Origin: Agrobacterium tumefaciens_K
GTDB lineage: Bacteria; Pseudomonadota; Alphaproteobacteria; Rhizobiales; Rhizobiaceae
Assembly: GCF_031801495.1 (NCBI RefSeq)
Contig: NZ_JAOEGC010000001.1
Location: 1,860,001 to 1,924,000, forward strand
Length of the DNA: 64,000 bases
Direction of reading: 5' to 3'
Shown one piece after another: positions 16,881 to 25,555 of this stretch. A program made the position numbers and the translations under genes. The number at the start of each line of letters is the position of its first letter. Within the stretch, counting starts at the first letter, position 1. The notes below the pieces were generated by a model. That model saw only the letters and a program-made list of their open reading frames with translations, had not been told where the DNA came from and did not search any database.

Positions 16881-18722
16881 ATGAGCAACAGGATGGAAAC
16901 ACACGGAGCGCAATCGAGGCGGCGGGCGCAATGGCTGGCGCTTGGCGGTCTGTGGCTGCTTGCGAGCCTGGGCATCCTGCTGGCGACCGATGAGCTGGCG
17001 CGTTCGCGTGCCATGAAGACGGCGGCCTTCGAGGCGTCGACCGATGCCGAACTCAAGATCGCGCTCCTGAACGTGGCGCTCGAGCGGCCACGCGCCATTC
17101 CGCTGGTGCTTTCCGGCGATCCCGATCTTGCCAGCGCGCTCGATGGCGGCGAACCCGTGGCGGTGGACCGGTTGAACCGGAAGCTGGAAGGATTGATCGA
17201 GGGAACGCAGGCGTCCGTCATTTACGTGACCGGACCTGACGGCTTGACGATCGCCTCCAGCAACTGGCGACTGCCGGAGAGCTTCGTCGGTTCCGTCTAT
17301 GCTTTCCGCGAATATTTTCAGGGCGCGATGAAAAACGGCATGGCCGAGCATTATGCGCTCGGTAATGTCAGTCGCAGGCCCGGCCTTTATATTTCCCGTC
17401 GTATCGATACGGCGGACGGGCGGGCGCTGGGTGTCGTCATTGCCAAGGTAGAGTTCAACCGGCTGGAAACCGATTGGACGATCGGCGGCAAGCCCGTCTA
17501 TGTCGTCGACCGGGATGGCGTCGTGTTGATGACGAGCGTGCCGGACTGGCGTTTCAGGACCATCGCGCCGATTGGCGAGGCGCGACGCAGGCAAATCTCC
17601 GAGAGCCTGCAATTCGGCAGCGAAACGCTGTCACTGCTGCCGTTCCGTCCGGTGAGGAACGCGGTGGATGATTTAACGCTGCTGCATGTCGATGGGCCGT
17701 TGAAGGAGCGGGGGGATTACCTGCGGCTTGAAATGCCGGTGCCGACGACGGCCTGGACGCTGCACTATCTTCAGCCCATTGCGCCTGCGCTGGCCGCCGC
17801 CGTTCGTGAGGGCAGGGTCGTTGCCGTTGCGACGCTGATGCCGCTGATGGCTCTCTCGGCGCTCTGGCTGTGGCGTCGTCACAAGGCGTTGCGTGAAAAG
17901 GAAGAAGAGCAGAACGCCCGTGCCGAGCTTGAGCAGAAGGTGCAGGAGCGCACCCGCGATCTGACGAAAACCCGGGATCACCTTCAGGCTGAGATTGCGC
18001 TGCACGAAAAAACGACCGGCGAGCTGCGCAACGTCCAGCACGAACTGGTGCAGGCCAACCGGCTTTCCATTCTGGGGCAGGTTGCGGCTGGGGTGGCGCA
18101 CGAGATCAATCAGCCGGTCGCGACGATCCGCGCCTTTGCCGACAATGCGCGTACGCTGCTGAAGCGCGACCGGAAGGCCGAAGCGACCGATAACCTCGAG
18201 AATATCGCGGCGCTGACCGAACGCATCGGCACGATTACCGGCGACCTGAAAATCCTCGCCCGCAAGGGCCGAACCGCCGCCGAACCGGTGAGCCTGCGCC
18301 TTGTCATCGAAGGTGCGGTGATGCTGCTGCGCAGCCGCTTTTCCGGTCGCATGGACGCTCTGGCGATCGCGTTGCCGGACCCGGAGATGAAGGTGCTGGG
18401 CAGCCGCATCCGGCTTGAGCAGATCGTTATAAACCTGTTACAGAATGCTTTGGAAGCTACTGAAAATATTGAGAATGCCAGGGTCGATGTGAAGGTTTCG
18501 GAAGAGGGCGATATGGCCGTTCTCAGCATTTCTGACAACGGCACCGGCATTCCGCAAGACATCCTCAAGCAGCTGTTTTCACCCTTCAATACTTCCAAGG
18601 AAAGCGGCCTTGGCCTCGGGCTGGTCATTTCCAACGACATCGCCTCCGATTATGGCGGGCGTATCGGCGTGGAAAGCAGCGAAAAGGGCGCCTGTTTTTC
18701 CGTTTATCTGAAGCGAGCCTGA
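16881..18722 (+). CDS. dctB: Sensor histidine kinase DctB
   Basis: A 613-residue membrane sensor kinase for C4-dicarboxylates. I favour the ATG at 16881, after the DctD sites; an ATG 78 bp upstream would make the sites coding. Membrane helix 1 is WLALGGLWLLASLGILLA, a periplasmic tandem-PAS region spans about residues 40-300, and helix 2 is the VVAVATLMPLMALSALWLW stretch. A coiled coil (ELEQKVQERTRDLTKTRDHL) follows. The kinase core has AHEINQPVATIRAFADN with His407, the N-box VINLLQNALEA, and G-boxes DNGTGIP and GLGLGLVIS. It phosphorylates DctD, encoded 1 bp downstream. Confidence 0.93.
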   Translation: MSNRMETHGAQSRRRAQWLALGGLWLLASLGILLATDELARSRAMKTAAFEASTDAELKIALLNVALERPRAIPLVLSGDPDLASALDGGEPVAVDRLNRKLEGLIEGTQASVIYVTGPDGLTIASSNWRLPESFVGSVYAFREYFQGAMKNGMAEHYALGNVSRRPGLYISRRIDTADGRALGVVIAKVEFNRLETDWTIGGKPVYVVDRDGVVLMTSVPDWRFRTIAPIGEARRRQISESLQFGSETLSLLPFRPVRNAVDDLTLLHVDGPLKERGDYLRLEMPVPTTAWTLHYLQPIAPALAAAVREGRVVAVATLMPLMALSALWLWRRHKALREKEEEQNARAELEQKVQERTRDLTKTRDHLQAEIALHEKTTGELRNVQHELVQANRLSILGQVAAGVAHEINQPVATIRAFADNARTLLKRDRKAEATDNLENIAALTERIGTITGDLKILARKGRTAAEPVSLRLVIEGAVMLLRSRFSGRMDALAIALPDPEMKVLGSRIRLEQIVINLLQNALEATENIENARVDVKVSEEGDMAVLSISDNGTGIPQDILKQLFSPFNTSKESGLGLGLVISNDIASDYGGRIGVESSEKGACFSVYLKRA

Positions 18723-18723
18723 C

Positions 18724-20088
18724 ATGACGACCAATGGCACCATTTTTCTGGTGGACGACGACTCCCAGTTGCGAAAGGCGATGACGCAGACGCTGGAACT
18801 GGACGGACTGGCCGTGACATCCTTCCCGCGCGCCGAACAGGCGCTGGAGGCGCTGCGCGACGATTTCGACGGTATCGTCATTACCGATGTGCGCATGCCA
18901 GGCATGACCGGCCTCGAATTTTTCGAGAGGGTGCGCAGGATCGATGCCGACCTGCCGGTCATTCTCATCACCGGCCATGGCGATGTGCCGATGGCCGTCG
19001 ATGCGCTGCATGACGGTGCCTATGATTTCATCGCAAAGCCCTTTCCGGCGGAACGTATGGTGGAAAGCGCCCGCCGGGCGCTGGAAAAACGGCGTCTTGT
19101 GCTCGAGAATCGATCATTGCGTCGCGCCGCTGCCCAAGCCGAGGACGACCTGCCGCTGATCGGCCAGACGCCTGCCATGGAGCGCCTGCGCACCACGCTT
19201 CGCCATATTGCCGACACCGATGTCGACGTGCTGGTGGCGGGTGAAACCGGCAGCGGCAAGGAGGTGGTGGCCACCGCGCTGCACCGGTGGAGCAAACGCC
19301 GCTCCCGGGGAAATTTCGTGGCGCTGAATTGCGGGGCACTGCCGGAAACGGTGATCGAGAGCGAGCTTTTCGGCCATGAGCCGGGAGCCTTTACCGGGGC
19401 GCAGAAAAAGCGGGTGGGGCGCATAGAGCATTCCAGCGGCGGCACACTGTTCCTCGATGAGATCGAAAGCATGCCGCTCGCCGTGCAGGTGAAGATGCTG
19501 CGCGTTCTGGAAATGCGTGAGGTTTCGCCGCTCGGTTCGAACGAGGAGCGACCGGTCGATATCCGGGTGGTGGCGGCGGCAAAGGTCGATCTCGGCGATC
19601 CGGCCGAACGCGGCACGTTCCGCGAGGATCTTTATTACAGGCTGAACGTGGTGACGCTTTCCATTCCGCCGCTTCGCGAGCGAAAGGCGGATATTCCGCT
19701 CCTGTTCTCGCATTTCGTGGCCAAGGCCGCGAACCGCTTCAACATGCCGGTGCCGCAGATCGGCGGTGGAATTTCGCGCCATCTGCGCGACCACGACTGG
19801 CCCGGCAACGTGCGCGAACTTGGCCATTTTGCCGAGCGTGTTGTGCTGGGGCTGGAAACGGGCGTTGCACCGGCCGCCGTTTCAGAGCCGGGCGTTTACG
19901 AAACCGGCACCTTGCCGCAACGCTTGGATGAGCTTGAGGCACGGATCATCCGCGAAACGCTGGATCGGTCGAATGGTGATGTGGCCGAGACGATCGCGGC
20001 ACTCGGCATTGCCCGCAAGACGTTTTACGACAAGCTTCAGCGCCACGGTATCAACCGCGCGGATTACGTGAAGAATGGTGCTGCGTGA
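18724..20088 (+). CDS. dctD: Sigma-54-dependent response regulator DctD
   Basis: A 454-residue NtrC-family activator. The receiver domain (1-120) has the acidic pocket VDDD and the phosphoacceptor Asp55 in IVITDVRMPGM. The central AAA+ domain (about 140-375) has Walker A GETGSGKE, the sigma-54 contact loop GAFTGA, and the Walker B region GGTLFLDEIES. The C-terminal Fis-type helix-turn-helix is DVAETIAALGIARKTFYDKL. It should bind the two palindromes upstream of dctA and open the sigma-54 promoter there. It is co-transcribed with dctB. The stop is followed by a 73-bp palindromic element (20138-20210) shared with the convergent BA14K gene. Confidence 0.95.
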   Translation: MTTNGTIFLVDDDSQLRKAMTQTLELDGLAVTSFPRAEQALEALRDDFDGIVITDVRMPGMTGLEFFERVRRIDADLPVILITGHGDVPMAVDALHDGAYDFIAKPFPAERMVESARRALEKRRLVLENRSLRRAAAQAEDDLPLIGQTPAMERLRTTLRHIADTDVDVLVAGETGSGKEVVATALHRWSKRRSRGNFVALNCGALPETVIESELFGHEPGAFTGAQKKRVGRIEHSSGGTLFLDEIESMPLAVQVKMLRVLEMREVSPLGSNEERPVDIRVVAAAKVDLGDPAERGTFREDLYYRLNVVTLSIPPLRERKADIPLLFSHFVAKAANRFNMPVPQIGGGISRHLRDHDWPGNVRELGHFAERVVLGLETGVAPAAVSEPGVYETGTLPQRLDELEARIIRETLDRSNGDVAETIAALGIARKTFYDKLQRHGINRADYVKNGAA

Positions 20089-20137
20089 AAAGATGCTCGT
20101 TGCGGCCCTTGCTACTGAAGGTATCGCCACACTAGAC

Positions 20138-20210
20138 GTCATCCTCGGGCCTGACCCGTGGATTCATGCTGTGCATCGTTGTGGATCCTCGCCTCAAGGG
20201 CGAGGATGAC
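20138..20210. repeat. 73-bp palindromic intergenic element with 10-bp terminal inverted repeats
   Basis: The ends are exact inverted repeats: GTCATCCTCG (20138-20147) and CGAGGATGAC (20201-20210). Inside are two smaller hairpins, one around CGGGCCTGACCCG and one ATCCTCGCC/GGCGAGGAT. It lies between convergent dctD and the BA14K gene, where it may act as a terminator. A related shorter inverted repeat occurs at 27680-27711. It looks like a dispersed rhizobial palindromic repeat; genome copy number cannot be seen here. Confidence 0.6.
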
Positions 20211-20217
20211 CAAGGCC

Positions 20218-20709
20218 TTAGCCTGCGACACAGAAATGGTTCTGGCCGTCATTACCGACGAAGGTGCCGGTGCGGGAGTTGAAGCTCCGGTAACGCTGCG
20301 AGCAATAGTCGTACCAGGCGTTGGTCCACGGCTCGATGGTCCGATAGGTGCGGCGCGGCTGATAATAATCCCGGCCGGAGTCATAGACGGGCTGAGCGCG
20401 ATAGACGGGGCGCGGTGCCGGGCGGTAGTCGCGATAGTCCGGCTCCTCATCGAGGTAGACCGGCTGCGGTGCGGCGTAATGGCGAACTGGCGGATCGACA
20501 TAAACCGGCTCGTCATAGGCCGGGCCTCTGTTGGACAGCGCGGAACCGACGGCGACACCGGCGGCAAGGCCGAGAACGCCACCGAGAAGTGCTGCGTCGC
20601 GACGGTCGCGGTCACCCGCCGAGGCGGTGTTGAAAGGCACGATCGTGGCGGCGGCGACCGCAATGGCCAGAACTGTTTTTGCTGCAAAGGACGACATTTG
20701 TTTTCCCAT
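20218..20709 (-). CDS. BA14K-family secreted protein
   Basis: A 163-residue exported protein; a second in-frame ATG at 20697 gives 159 residues. The signal peptide is SFAAKTVLAIAVAAATIVPF with cleavage near TASA. A glycine-rich hydrophobic stretch (LLGGVLGLAAGVAVGSALS) follows, then a Tyr/Pro/Arg-rich repeat-like region (about 60-120). The C-terminal BA14K domain has WTNAWYDYCSQRYRSFNSRT and ends in NHFCVAG, with two cysteines that may pair. BA14K of Brucella is an immunoreactive lectin-like protein; related proteins are common in Rhizobiales envelopes. No pathway role can be read from the neighbours. Confidence 0.85.
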   Translation of the reverse strand: MGKQMSSFAAKTVLAIAVAAATIVPFNTASAGDRDRRDAALLGGVLGLAAGVAVGSALSNRGPAYDEPVYVDPPVRHYAAPQPVYLDEEPDYRDYRPAPRPVYRAQPVYDSGRDYYQPRRTYRTIEPWTNAWYDYCSQRYRSFNSRTGTFVGNDGQNHFCVAG

Positions 20710-20823
20710 CCAGGTGGCAGATCGCTGCCTGTTTGAATTCGATGGTTAAGAAATAGTGTGCCTCTGCTGAATGGTCGCTGAACGAATTGTGGCGGACTTC
20801 GGGCGTTTTCCGGGGGACGTTAC

Positions 20824-21675
20824 CTAGCCGAGTTCGAGTGTGGTGATGCCATATATGCCTGCTTGCGGAATGCGGGGAGGCGCGCCTTTATACATGCGTG
20901 CGGTGACGAAGCCTCTGGCAAAGCCGCTCTTTTGCAGGAAGGCCGAAAAGCCTGCTGCCGGTTCGGGAACGTCGATATGGATGGGTCCCCCGTTCGCTCG
21001 TCTCGCCAGTTGCCGGAAGATCGCAACCGCGTCCGCATCCGTTTCGGCAAAGAGCGGCCCGATCTTGAAACCGTCCACGCAGCGGCGCAACACGCCGTAA
21101 CCGCATATGACATCGCCGCGGCGCATGACGACGGTTTCGTGCGGCGCCTTTGTCCATTCACCCACGAAGGTGTCTCGGGGTGCGGGGAAGAAGAGCCTGT
21201 CGAAGGCTACGAGTTCCGCACCCATCGTTGCGTCGGAGGAGGAGAGGTTTGAGGTTGTCGAGTCTGGCATGGTCGCCGACGCCAGCAAACTGCTCCAGCG
21301 CCATGTGCGGTACGTCGGCTGGAAACCCATGGCGGCATAGTTCGCCTGCTGTTCCGGCACGCCATCCAGACCGATGACGTGGCCATCGAGCCGCGCTATA
21401 CCCGCATCCCATACCCGTCTGCCGATGCCCTTGCCGCGCATGTCCGGGCGGCAGATGTAAAGACCGATGAACCCGAAGCCGCCATCGTAGGAAATCGCCG
21501 AGATTCCCGCTGCCAGTTCGCCGTCGACGATGCAGCCGATAAATCCCTGCGGATCGAAGGCGTAAAACCGTTCGGCGTCATGAAGGCCCGGGTTCCAGCC
21601 TTCGTCTTTCGCCCAGCCGACCAGCGTTTCCGCTTCTTCAAGCGTCAGCGGGCGGATGTCTGCGTTGTCAGTCAT
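20824..21675 (-). CDS. GNAT-family N-acetyltransferase
   Basis: A 283-residue acetyltransferase with an N-terminal GNAT domain (about 1-135) and a C-terminal half of related fold (about 150-280), as in other double-domain GNATs. The acetyl-CoA loop is RPDMRGKGIGRRVWDAG. The start ATG overlaps the stop of the racemase gene in ATGA (21672-21675), so translation is probably coupled; longer upstream reading in this frame has no support. It is the last gene of the polyamine-type ABC operon. Acetylation of the imported amine or amino acid is a reasonable guess but not shown by the sequence. Confidence 0.82.
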   Translation of the reverse strand: MTDNADIRPLTLEEAETLVGWAKDEGWNPGLHDAERFYAFDPQGFIGCIVDGELAAGISAISYDGGFGFIGLYICRPDMRGKGIGRRVWDAGIARLDGHVIGLDGVPEQQANYAAMGFQPTYRTWRWSSLLASATMPDSTTSNLSSSDATMGAELVAFDRLFFPAPRDTFVGEWTKAPHETVVMRRGDVICGYGVLRRCVDGFKIGPLFAETDADAVAIFRQLARRANGGPIHIDVPEPAAGFSAFLQKSGFARGFVTARMYKGAPPRIPQAGIYGITTLELG

Positions 21676-22418
21676 GATGCTATGAGCCGTGCCGGGGCGA
21701 AGGCACCCATCAGGCCGGTATAGGGTTTGTCGATGGGCGTGGCGTAAGCGCCGCGCTTGGCGGTGGAAAGACCAAGCGACACAAGCGTTTCGGCATGTTT
21801 GACGGCCGCGGAAACACCATCGATCACCGGCACGCCGAATTCCTTCGAGAGATTGGCGGCAAGGTCTGCCATGCCCGCGCAACCAAGGACGATGGCTTCG
21901 GCCTTGTCTTCACTGAGCGCAGCGGCGATTTCCGCCCGCAGGCGCGGCAGTGCGTCCGACGTCGGGTCTTCCAGTGAAAGAACGGGAATATCTGCCGCGC
22001 GCACCTTGGCGCGTCCGCCCATGCCGTATCGATGCACCAGATGCTCCACCGGCAGGCGCGAGCGCTCCATGGTGGTGACGACGGTAAAGCGTTGCGCGAT
22101 GAAGGCGGCAGTGGCGACAGCCGCCTCGCAGATGCCGATGACGGGGATATTGGCGAGTGCGCGGGCGGCGTCCAGCCCCGTATCATCGAAACAGGCGATG
22201 ACGGCCGCTTTTGCGCCAAGCTGCTCGGCCTTTGCGATTTCGATCAGCAGGCCGGGTATGGCAAAAACCTCGTCATAATACCCTTCGATGGACACCGGCC
22301 CCATGGAGGAGGTGACGGCGAGGATTTCCGTTTCCTTAGTCGCCGCCCGCGTTGCCGCGTCGGCGATGGTTGCGGTCATGGATTGCGTGGTATTCGGATT
22401 GATGACGAGGATGCGCAT
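21672..22418 (-). CDS. Asp/Glu/hydantoin racemase family protein
   Basis: A 248-residue cofactor-independent racemase of the HyuE/AroM/Asp-Glu racemase superfamily. The N terminus MRILVINPNTTQSMT is typical of hydantoin racemases. The two catalytic cysteines are present: one in AVIACFDDTGLDAAR and one in AIVLGCAGMADLA. GVPVIDGVSAAVKHAE is another hydantoin-racemase marker. It is encoded 11 bp after the second permease gene and 4 nt overlaps the GNAT gene. The transporter may thus bring in a chiral amino acid, hydantoin or related compound. Hydantoinase and carbamoylase genes are not in the window. Confidence 0.86.
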   Translation of the reverse strand: MRILVINPNTTQSMTATIADAATRAATKETEILAVTSSMGPVSIEGYYDEVFAIPGLLIEIAKAEQLGAKAAVIACFDDTGLDAARALANIPVIGICEAAVATAAFIAQRFTVVTTMERSRLPVEHLVHRYGMGGRAKVRAADIPVLSLEDPTSDALPRLRAEIAAALSEDKAEAIVLGCAGMADLAANLSKEFGVPVIDGVSAAVKHAETLVSLGLSTAKRGAYATPIDKPYTGLMGAFAPARLIAS

Positions 22419-22429
22419 GTTACGTTTCT

Positions 22430-23248
22430 TTATCCGCGCGAACGGCGGCGGTTCATGGTGACGATCAGTCCAAGCGTAGCGGCAATCACCAGAAAGGAGA
22501 ACAGGGTTGTCACGGCTCCCAGCGCGTAAAGTACCGGCGTTGTGACGTTGGTGGTCATGCCATAGATTTCCAGCGGCAGGGTGTTGTAGGTGCCGGCGGT
22601 CATCAGCGTGCGGGCGAACTCGTCATAGGAAAGCGTGAAGCCGAACAGGCCGACGCCGATCAGGCTCGGTGCGATCATCGGCAACACCACATGGGCGAAG
22701 GTCTGCCAAGAAGACGCGCCGAGATCGCGGGCAGCTTCCTCGTAGGACGGCGAAAAGCGGTTGAAGACGGCGAACATGATAAGCACGCCGAAGGGCAGCG
22801 TCCACGTCAGATGCGCGCCGAAAGCGGATGTGTACCATGAAGGTTCCAGCCCAAGCTGCTGGAAAAGCACGCCGATGCCGAGCGAAATGATGATCGACGG
22901 CACCACGAGGCTGGCGACGGAGAGATAGAACAGCGGCGTTGCGCCGATAAATTTACGGCGGAAAGCAAGCCCCGCCAGAAGCGAAACCAGCACTGTGACG
23001 ATCATGACCATCAGCCCTAGGCCAAATGAGCGGCGGAAGGAACCGCCGAAATCGCCGACGGCCTGCTGTTCGAACAGATTGCCGAACCAGTGCACCGACA
23101 CGCCGTTCAGCGGGAAAGTGAGGCCACCGTTCGGCCCTTGAAAGGCAAGGATCAGGATCGCCGACAGCGGGCCGTAGAGAAACAGCACGAACAGGATGAA
23201 AAAGAAGGACAGGACATAGAACTCGCGGCCGCGTTTTTCGGAATGCAT
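22430..23248 (-). CDS. Spermidine/putrescine-type ABC permease (PotC-like)
   Basis: A 272-residue inner-membrane permease with about six membrane segments. The first is YVLSFFFILFVLFLYGPLSA. The EAA loop is YEEAARDLGASSWQTFAHVV, and the final helix leads to a basic tail (TMNRRRSRG). It resembles PotC/PhnV-type permeases of the 2-aminoethylphosphonate/polyamine group. The start is 3 bp after the stop of the partner permease. It is part of an operon running ATPase, SBP, permease, permease, racemase, GNAT. Confidence 0.9.
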   Translation of the reverse strand: MHSEKRGREFYVLSFFFILFVLFLYGPLSAILILAFQGPNGGLTFPLNGVSVHWFGNLFEQQAVGDFGGSFRRSFGLGLMVMIVTVLVSLLAGLAFRRKFIGATPLFYLSVASLVVPSIIISLGIGVLFQQLGLEPSWYTSAFGAHLTWTLPFGVLIMFAVFNRFSPSYEEAARDLGASSWQTFAHVVLPMIAPSLIGVGLFGFTLSYDEFARTLMTAGTYNTLPLEIYGMTTNVTTPVLYALGAVTTLFSFLVIAATLGLIVTMNRRRSRG

Positions 23249-23251
23249 GGG

Positions 23252-24163
23252 TCACAGCTCCTTGCGGATATCGACGATGCGGAGGATGCCTGCGACCATC
23301 AGAAGAACGAGGATAAGCAGGATGACGGCGTTGGCGGCAGCGGCCGGATATTGCAGCAGCGACATCTGGTTTTTCATCATCAATGCGACAGAGGCACTTT
23401 GCCCGCCGGACATGACCTGAACGGTGGAGAAATCCGCCATCACCAGCGTCACGACGAAGATGGTGCCGATTGCCATGCCGGGTTTGGCCAGCGGGATGAT
23501 GACGTTGGAGAGAATCTGCCAGCTCGTGGCACCGGCGTCGCGCGCCGCTTCGATCAGCGATTTATCGATGCGCATCAGCGTGTTGAAGATCGGCGTGACC
23601 ATAAACAGTGTGTAGAGGTGCACCATGGCCAGTACCACGGCGAAATCCGAATAAAGCAGCCATTCGATAGGCGCGGGGATGATGCCGGTGCCGACGAGTG
23701 CGCTGTTGACCAGCCCGTTGCGCCCCAGAACGGGTATCCACGAAATCATGCGGATGATGTTCGATGTCAGAAACGGCACGGTGCAGATGAGAAACAGCAC
23801 CATCTGCATTGTGGTGGTGCGGATGTGGAAGGCGAGGAAGTAAGCGACCCAGAAACCGACGAACAGCGTGATCGCCCACACGACGGCCGCGAATTTCAGT
23901 GTGTTGATGTAGGTCTGCCATGTGACCCACGAGCCCAGCGTTTCCGTGTAGTTGAAGGTCACGAAATCCGGATACATCTGGGCGAAATCGTAGTCCCAGA
24001 AACTGACGACGGCGATCATGGCAATCGGCAAAAGCAGGAAAAAGCCGAGGATCAGCAAAAGCGGCGTGGCCTGGATATAGGACACCAGTTTTTGCGGCAG
24101 CACGAAACTGCGTGCCGGCTTGTCCGTCTTTTCGCTGACACCGATGAATCTGACTGTCGCCAT
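23252..24163 (-). CDS. Spermidine/putrescine-type ABC permease (PotB-like)
   Basis: A 303-residue inner-membrane permease. I use the ATG at 24163 (MATVRFIGVSEKTDK), preceded by AAAGG; the longer open frame upstream covers the SBP-permease hairpin and part of the SBP gene. Membrane helix 1 is ATPLLLILGFFLLLPIAMIA. PotB-type features include SDIIRMI-like SNIIRMISWIPVLGRNG and the EAA loop LIEAARDAGATSWQILSNVI. It pairs with the downstream PotC-like permease. A strong hairpin at 24195-24217 separates it from the SBP gene. Confidence 0.9.
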   Translation of the reverse strand: MATVRFIGVSEKTDKPARSFVLPQKLVSYIQATPLLLILGFFLLLPIAMIAVVSFWDYDFAQMYPDFVTFNYTETLGSWVTWQTYINTLKFAAVVWAITLFVGFWVAYFLAFHIRTTTMQMVLFLICTVPFLTSNIIRMISWIPVLGRNGLVNSALVGTGIIPAPIEWLLYSDFAVVLAMVHLYTLFMVTPIFNTLMRIDKSLIEAARDAGATSWQILSNVIIPLAKPGMAIGTIFVVTLVMADFSTVQVMSGGQSASVALMMKNQMSLLQYPAAAANAVILLILVLLMVAGILRIVDIRKEL

Positions 24164-24194
24164 GATCGAGCCTTTCGCTGAATTTGCCGAGGCA

Positions 24195-24217
24195 CCGGCG
24201 GCGAGACTCGCCGCCGG
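24195..24217 (-). promoter_or_regulatory. Intra-operon hairpin after the SBP gene
   Basis: CCGGCGGCGAG (24195-24205) and CTCGCCGCCGG (24207-24217) form a near-perfect palindrome 17 bp downstream of the SBP stop, without a U-tract. It fits mRNA stabilisation or partial termination so that the binding protein is made in excess over the permeases. Confidence 0.6.
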
Positions 24218-24234
24218 GCTTTGCTTAGAATGCA

Positions 24235-25524
24235 TTAGGCTGCGATGAACTCGTTCCAGCGACGGACCATGTAGCGGTCTTCGTCCATCACGGAGTTCCA
24301 GCACGCGACCTTGCCCATGCGCTCCTCGAAGGAGCCGCCATCGCGCACTGCGCCTGCCTTTTCCATGACCTTGCCGTCGGGGGCGACGATATCGCCCTGC
24401 GCGGGCTTGCCTTCGACCCAGTAACCCCACTCGTCGGCTGTCATGTGTTCCTTTGCAGTATCCATGGCAGCGGAGTAGTAACCCTGACGGTTGAGATACG
24501 CGCCAACCCAACCGGAGGTGTACCAGTTGATGTACTCATAGGCCGCATCGAGTTTTGCACCGGACAGGTGCTTGGCAAGGCCGAGACCGCCGCCCCACGA
24601 ACGGTAACCTTCCTTCAGCGGCTGGTATTTGCAGGCGATGCCCTTGGAGCGGACGGCTGCGACAGCCGGCGACCACATGGACTGGATGATGACTTCACCC
24701 GACGCCATGAGGTTGACGCTTTCATCGAAGCTTTTCCAGAAGGCGCGGAACTGGCCGTCCTTCTTGGCCTTGATGAGGAAGTCGATCGTCTTGTCGATCT
24801 CTTCCTTGGTCATGTTGCCCTTGTCGGCATATTTGAGGTTGCCCATGGCCTCCATGATCATCGCCGCATCCATGATGCCGATGGACGGAATGTTCAGGAT
24901 CGAGGTCTTGCCCTTGAACTTGGGGTCCATGATATCGGCCCAGCTGGTGATATCACGGCCGACGAGATCCGGGCGGATGCCGAGCGTATCGGCGTTGTAG
25001 ATGGTCGGAACCATGGTGAAATATTCGGTTTCACCCTTGGCGAACGTCTTGTCGCCGGGCTTTTCTACGAAGCCGACCGTGTGCGGCGCGGTACCCTGCG
25101 CCACGACGCTGTCCGGCTTCAGCTTGCCGTTTTTGAACAGCGGCACGATCTTGTCGTAGTATTTCAGCTTCTTGATTTCCATCGGCTGGATGACGCCCGC
25201 CGGGTAAACCTTCTTGAGGATCCAGTATTCGATGTCGGCGATGTCGTAGGAATTCGGCTGGGTCACGGCGCGCTGGGCGGCGGCGTCGCTGTCCGTTGCG
25301 GTCATTTCAAGCGTGATGCCGAGGTCGGCCTTGCACTTTTCGGCAATGGCATTGAGGTTCGAAACGCCGGTGCCGAACTGGCGCAGCGTGATCGGGTTCT
25401 GTGCCCAGATCGTCGGGAAGCCGGTGATGAGGCCCGAGCCGATTGCCGCACCTGTGGCGGCTGCACCCGCTTTCAGCAGGCCACGACGGGAAAGGCCACC
25501 CTTGGTTTTGGAGTTGTCGGTCAT
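24235..25524 (-). CDS. Spermidine/putrescine-type ABC substrate-binding protein (Tat signal)
   Basis: A 429-residue periplasmic binding protein of the SBP_bac_8/PotD-like group. The N terminus has a twin-arginine motif (SRRGLLKAG) followed by a hydrophobic stretch and a small-residue cleavage region near IWAQ, so export through Tat is likely. The mature part starts with NPITLRQFGTGVSNLNAI. The segment DIADIEYWILKKVYPAGVIQ and a conserved NWYTSGWVGAYLNRQGYYS near the C terminus fit this family. Ligand identity is unknown; the co-encoded racemase suggests an amino-acid-like ligand rather than a plain polyamine. Confidence 0.88.
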   Translation of the reverse strand: MTDNSKTKGGLSRRGLLKAGAAATGAAIGSGLITGFPTIWAQNPITLRQFGTGVSNLNAIAEKCKADLGITLEMTATDSDAAAQRAVTQPNSYDIADIEYWILKKVYPAGVIQPMEIKKLKYYDKIVPLFKNGKLKPDSVVAQGTAPHTVGFVEKPGDKTFAKGETEYFTMVPTIYNADTLGIRPDLVGRDITSWADIMDPKFKGKTSILNIPSIGIMDAAMIMEAMGNLKYADKGNMTKEEIDKTIDFLIKAKKDGQFRAFWKSFDESVNLMASGEVIIQSMWSPAVAAVRSKGIACKYQPLKEGYRSWGGGLGLAKHLSGAKLDAAYEYINWYTSGWVGAYLNRQGYYSAAMDTAKEHMTADEWGYWVEGKPAQGDIVAPDGKVMEKAGAVRDGGSFEERMGKVACWNSVMDEDRYMVRRWNEFIAA

Positions 25525-25555
25525 TTCAAAGTTCTCCTCTGGTTATTTTTTGGGG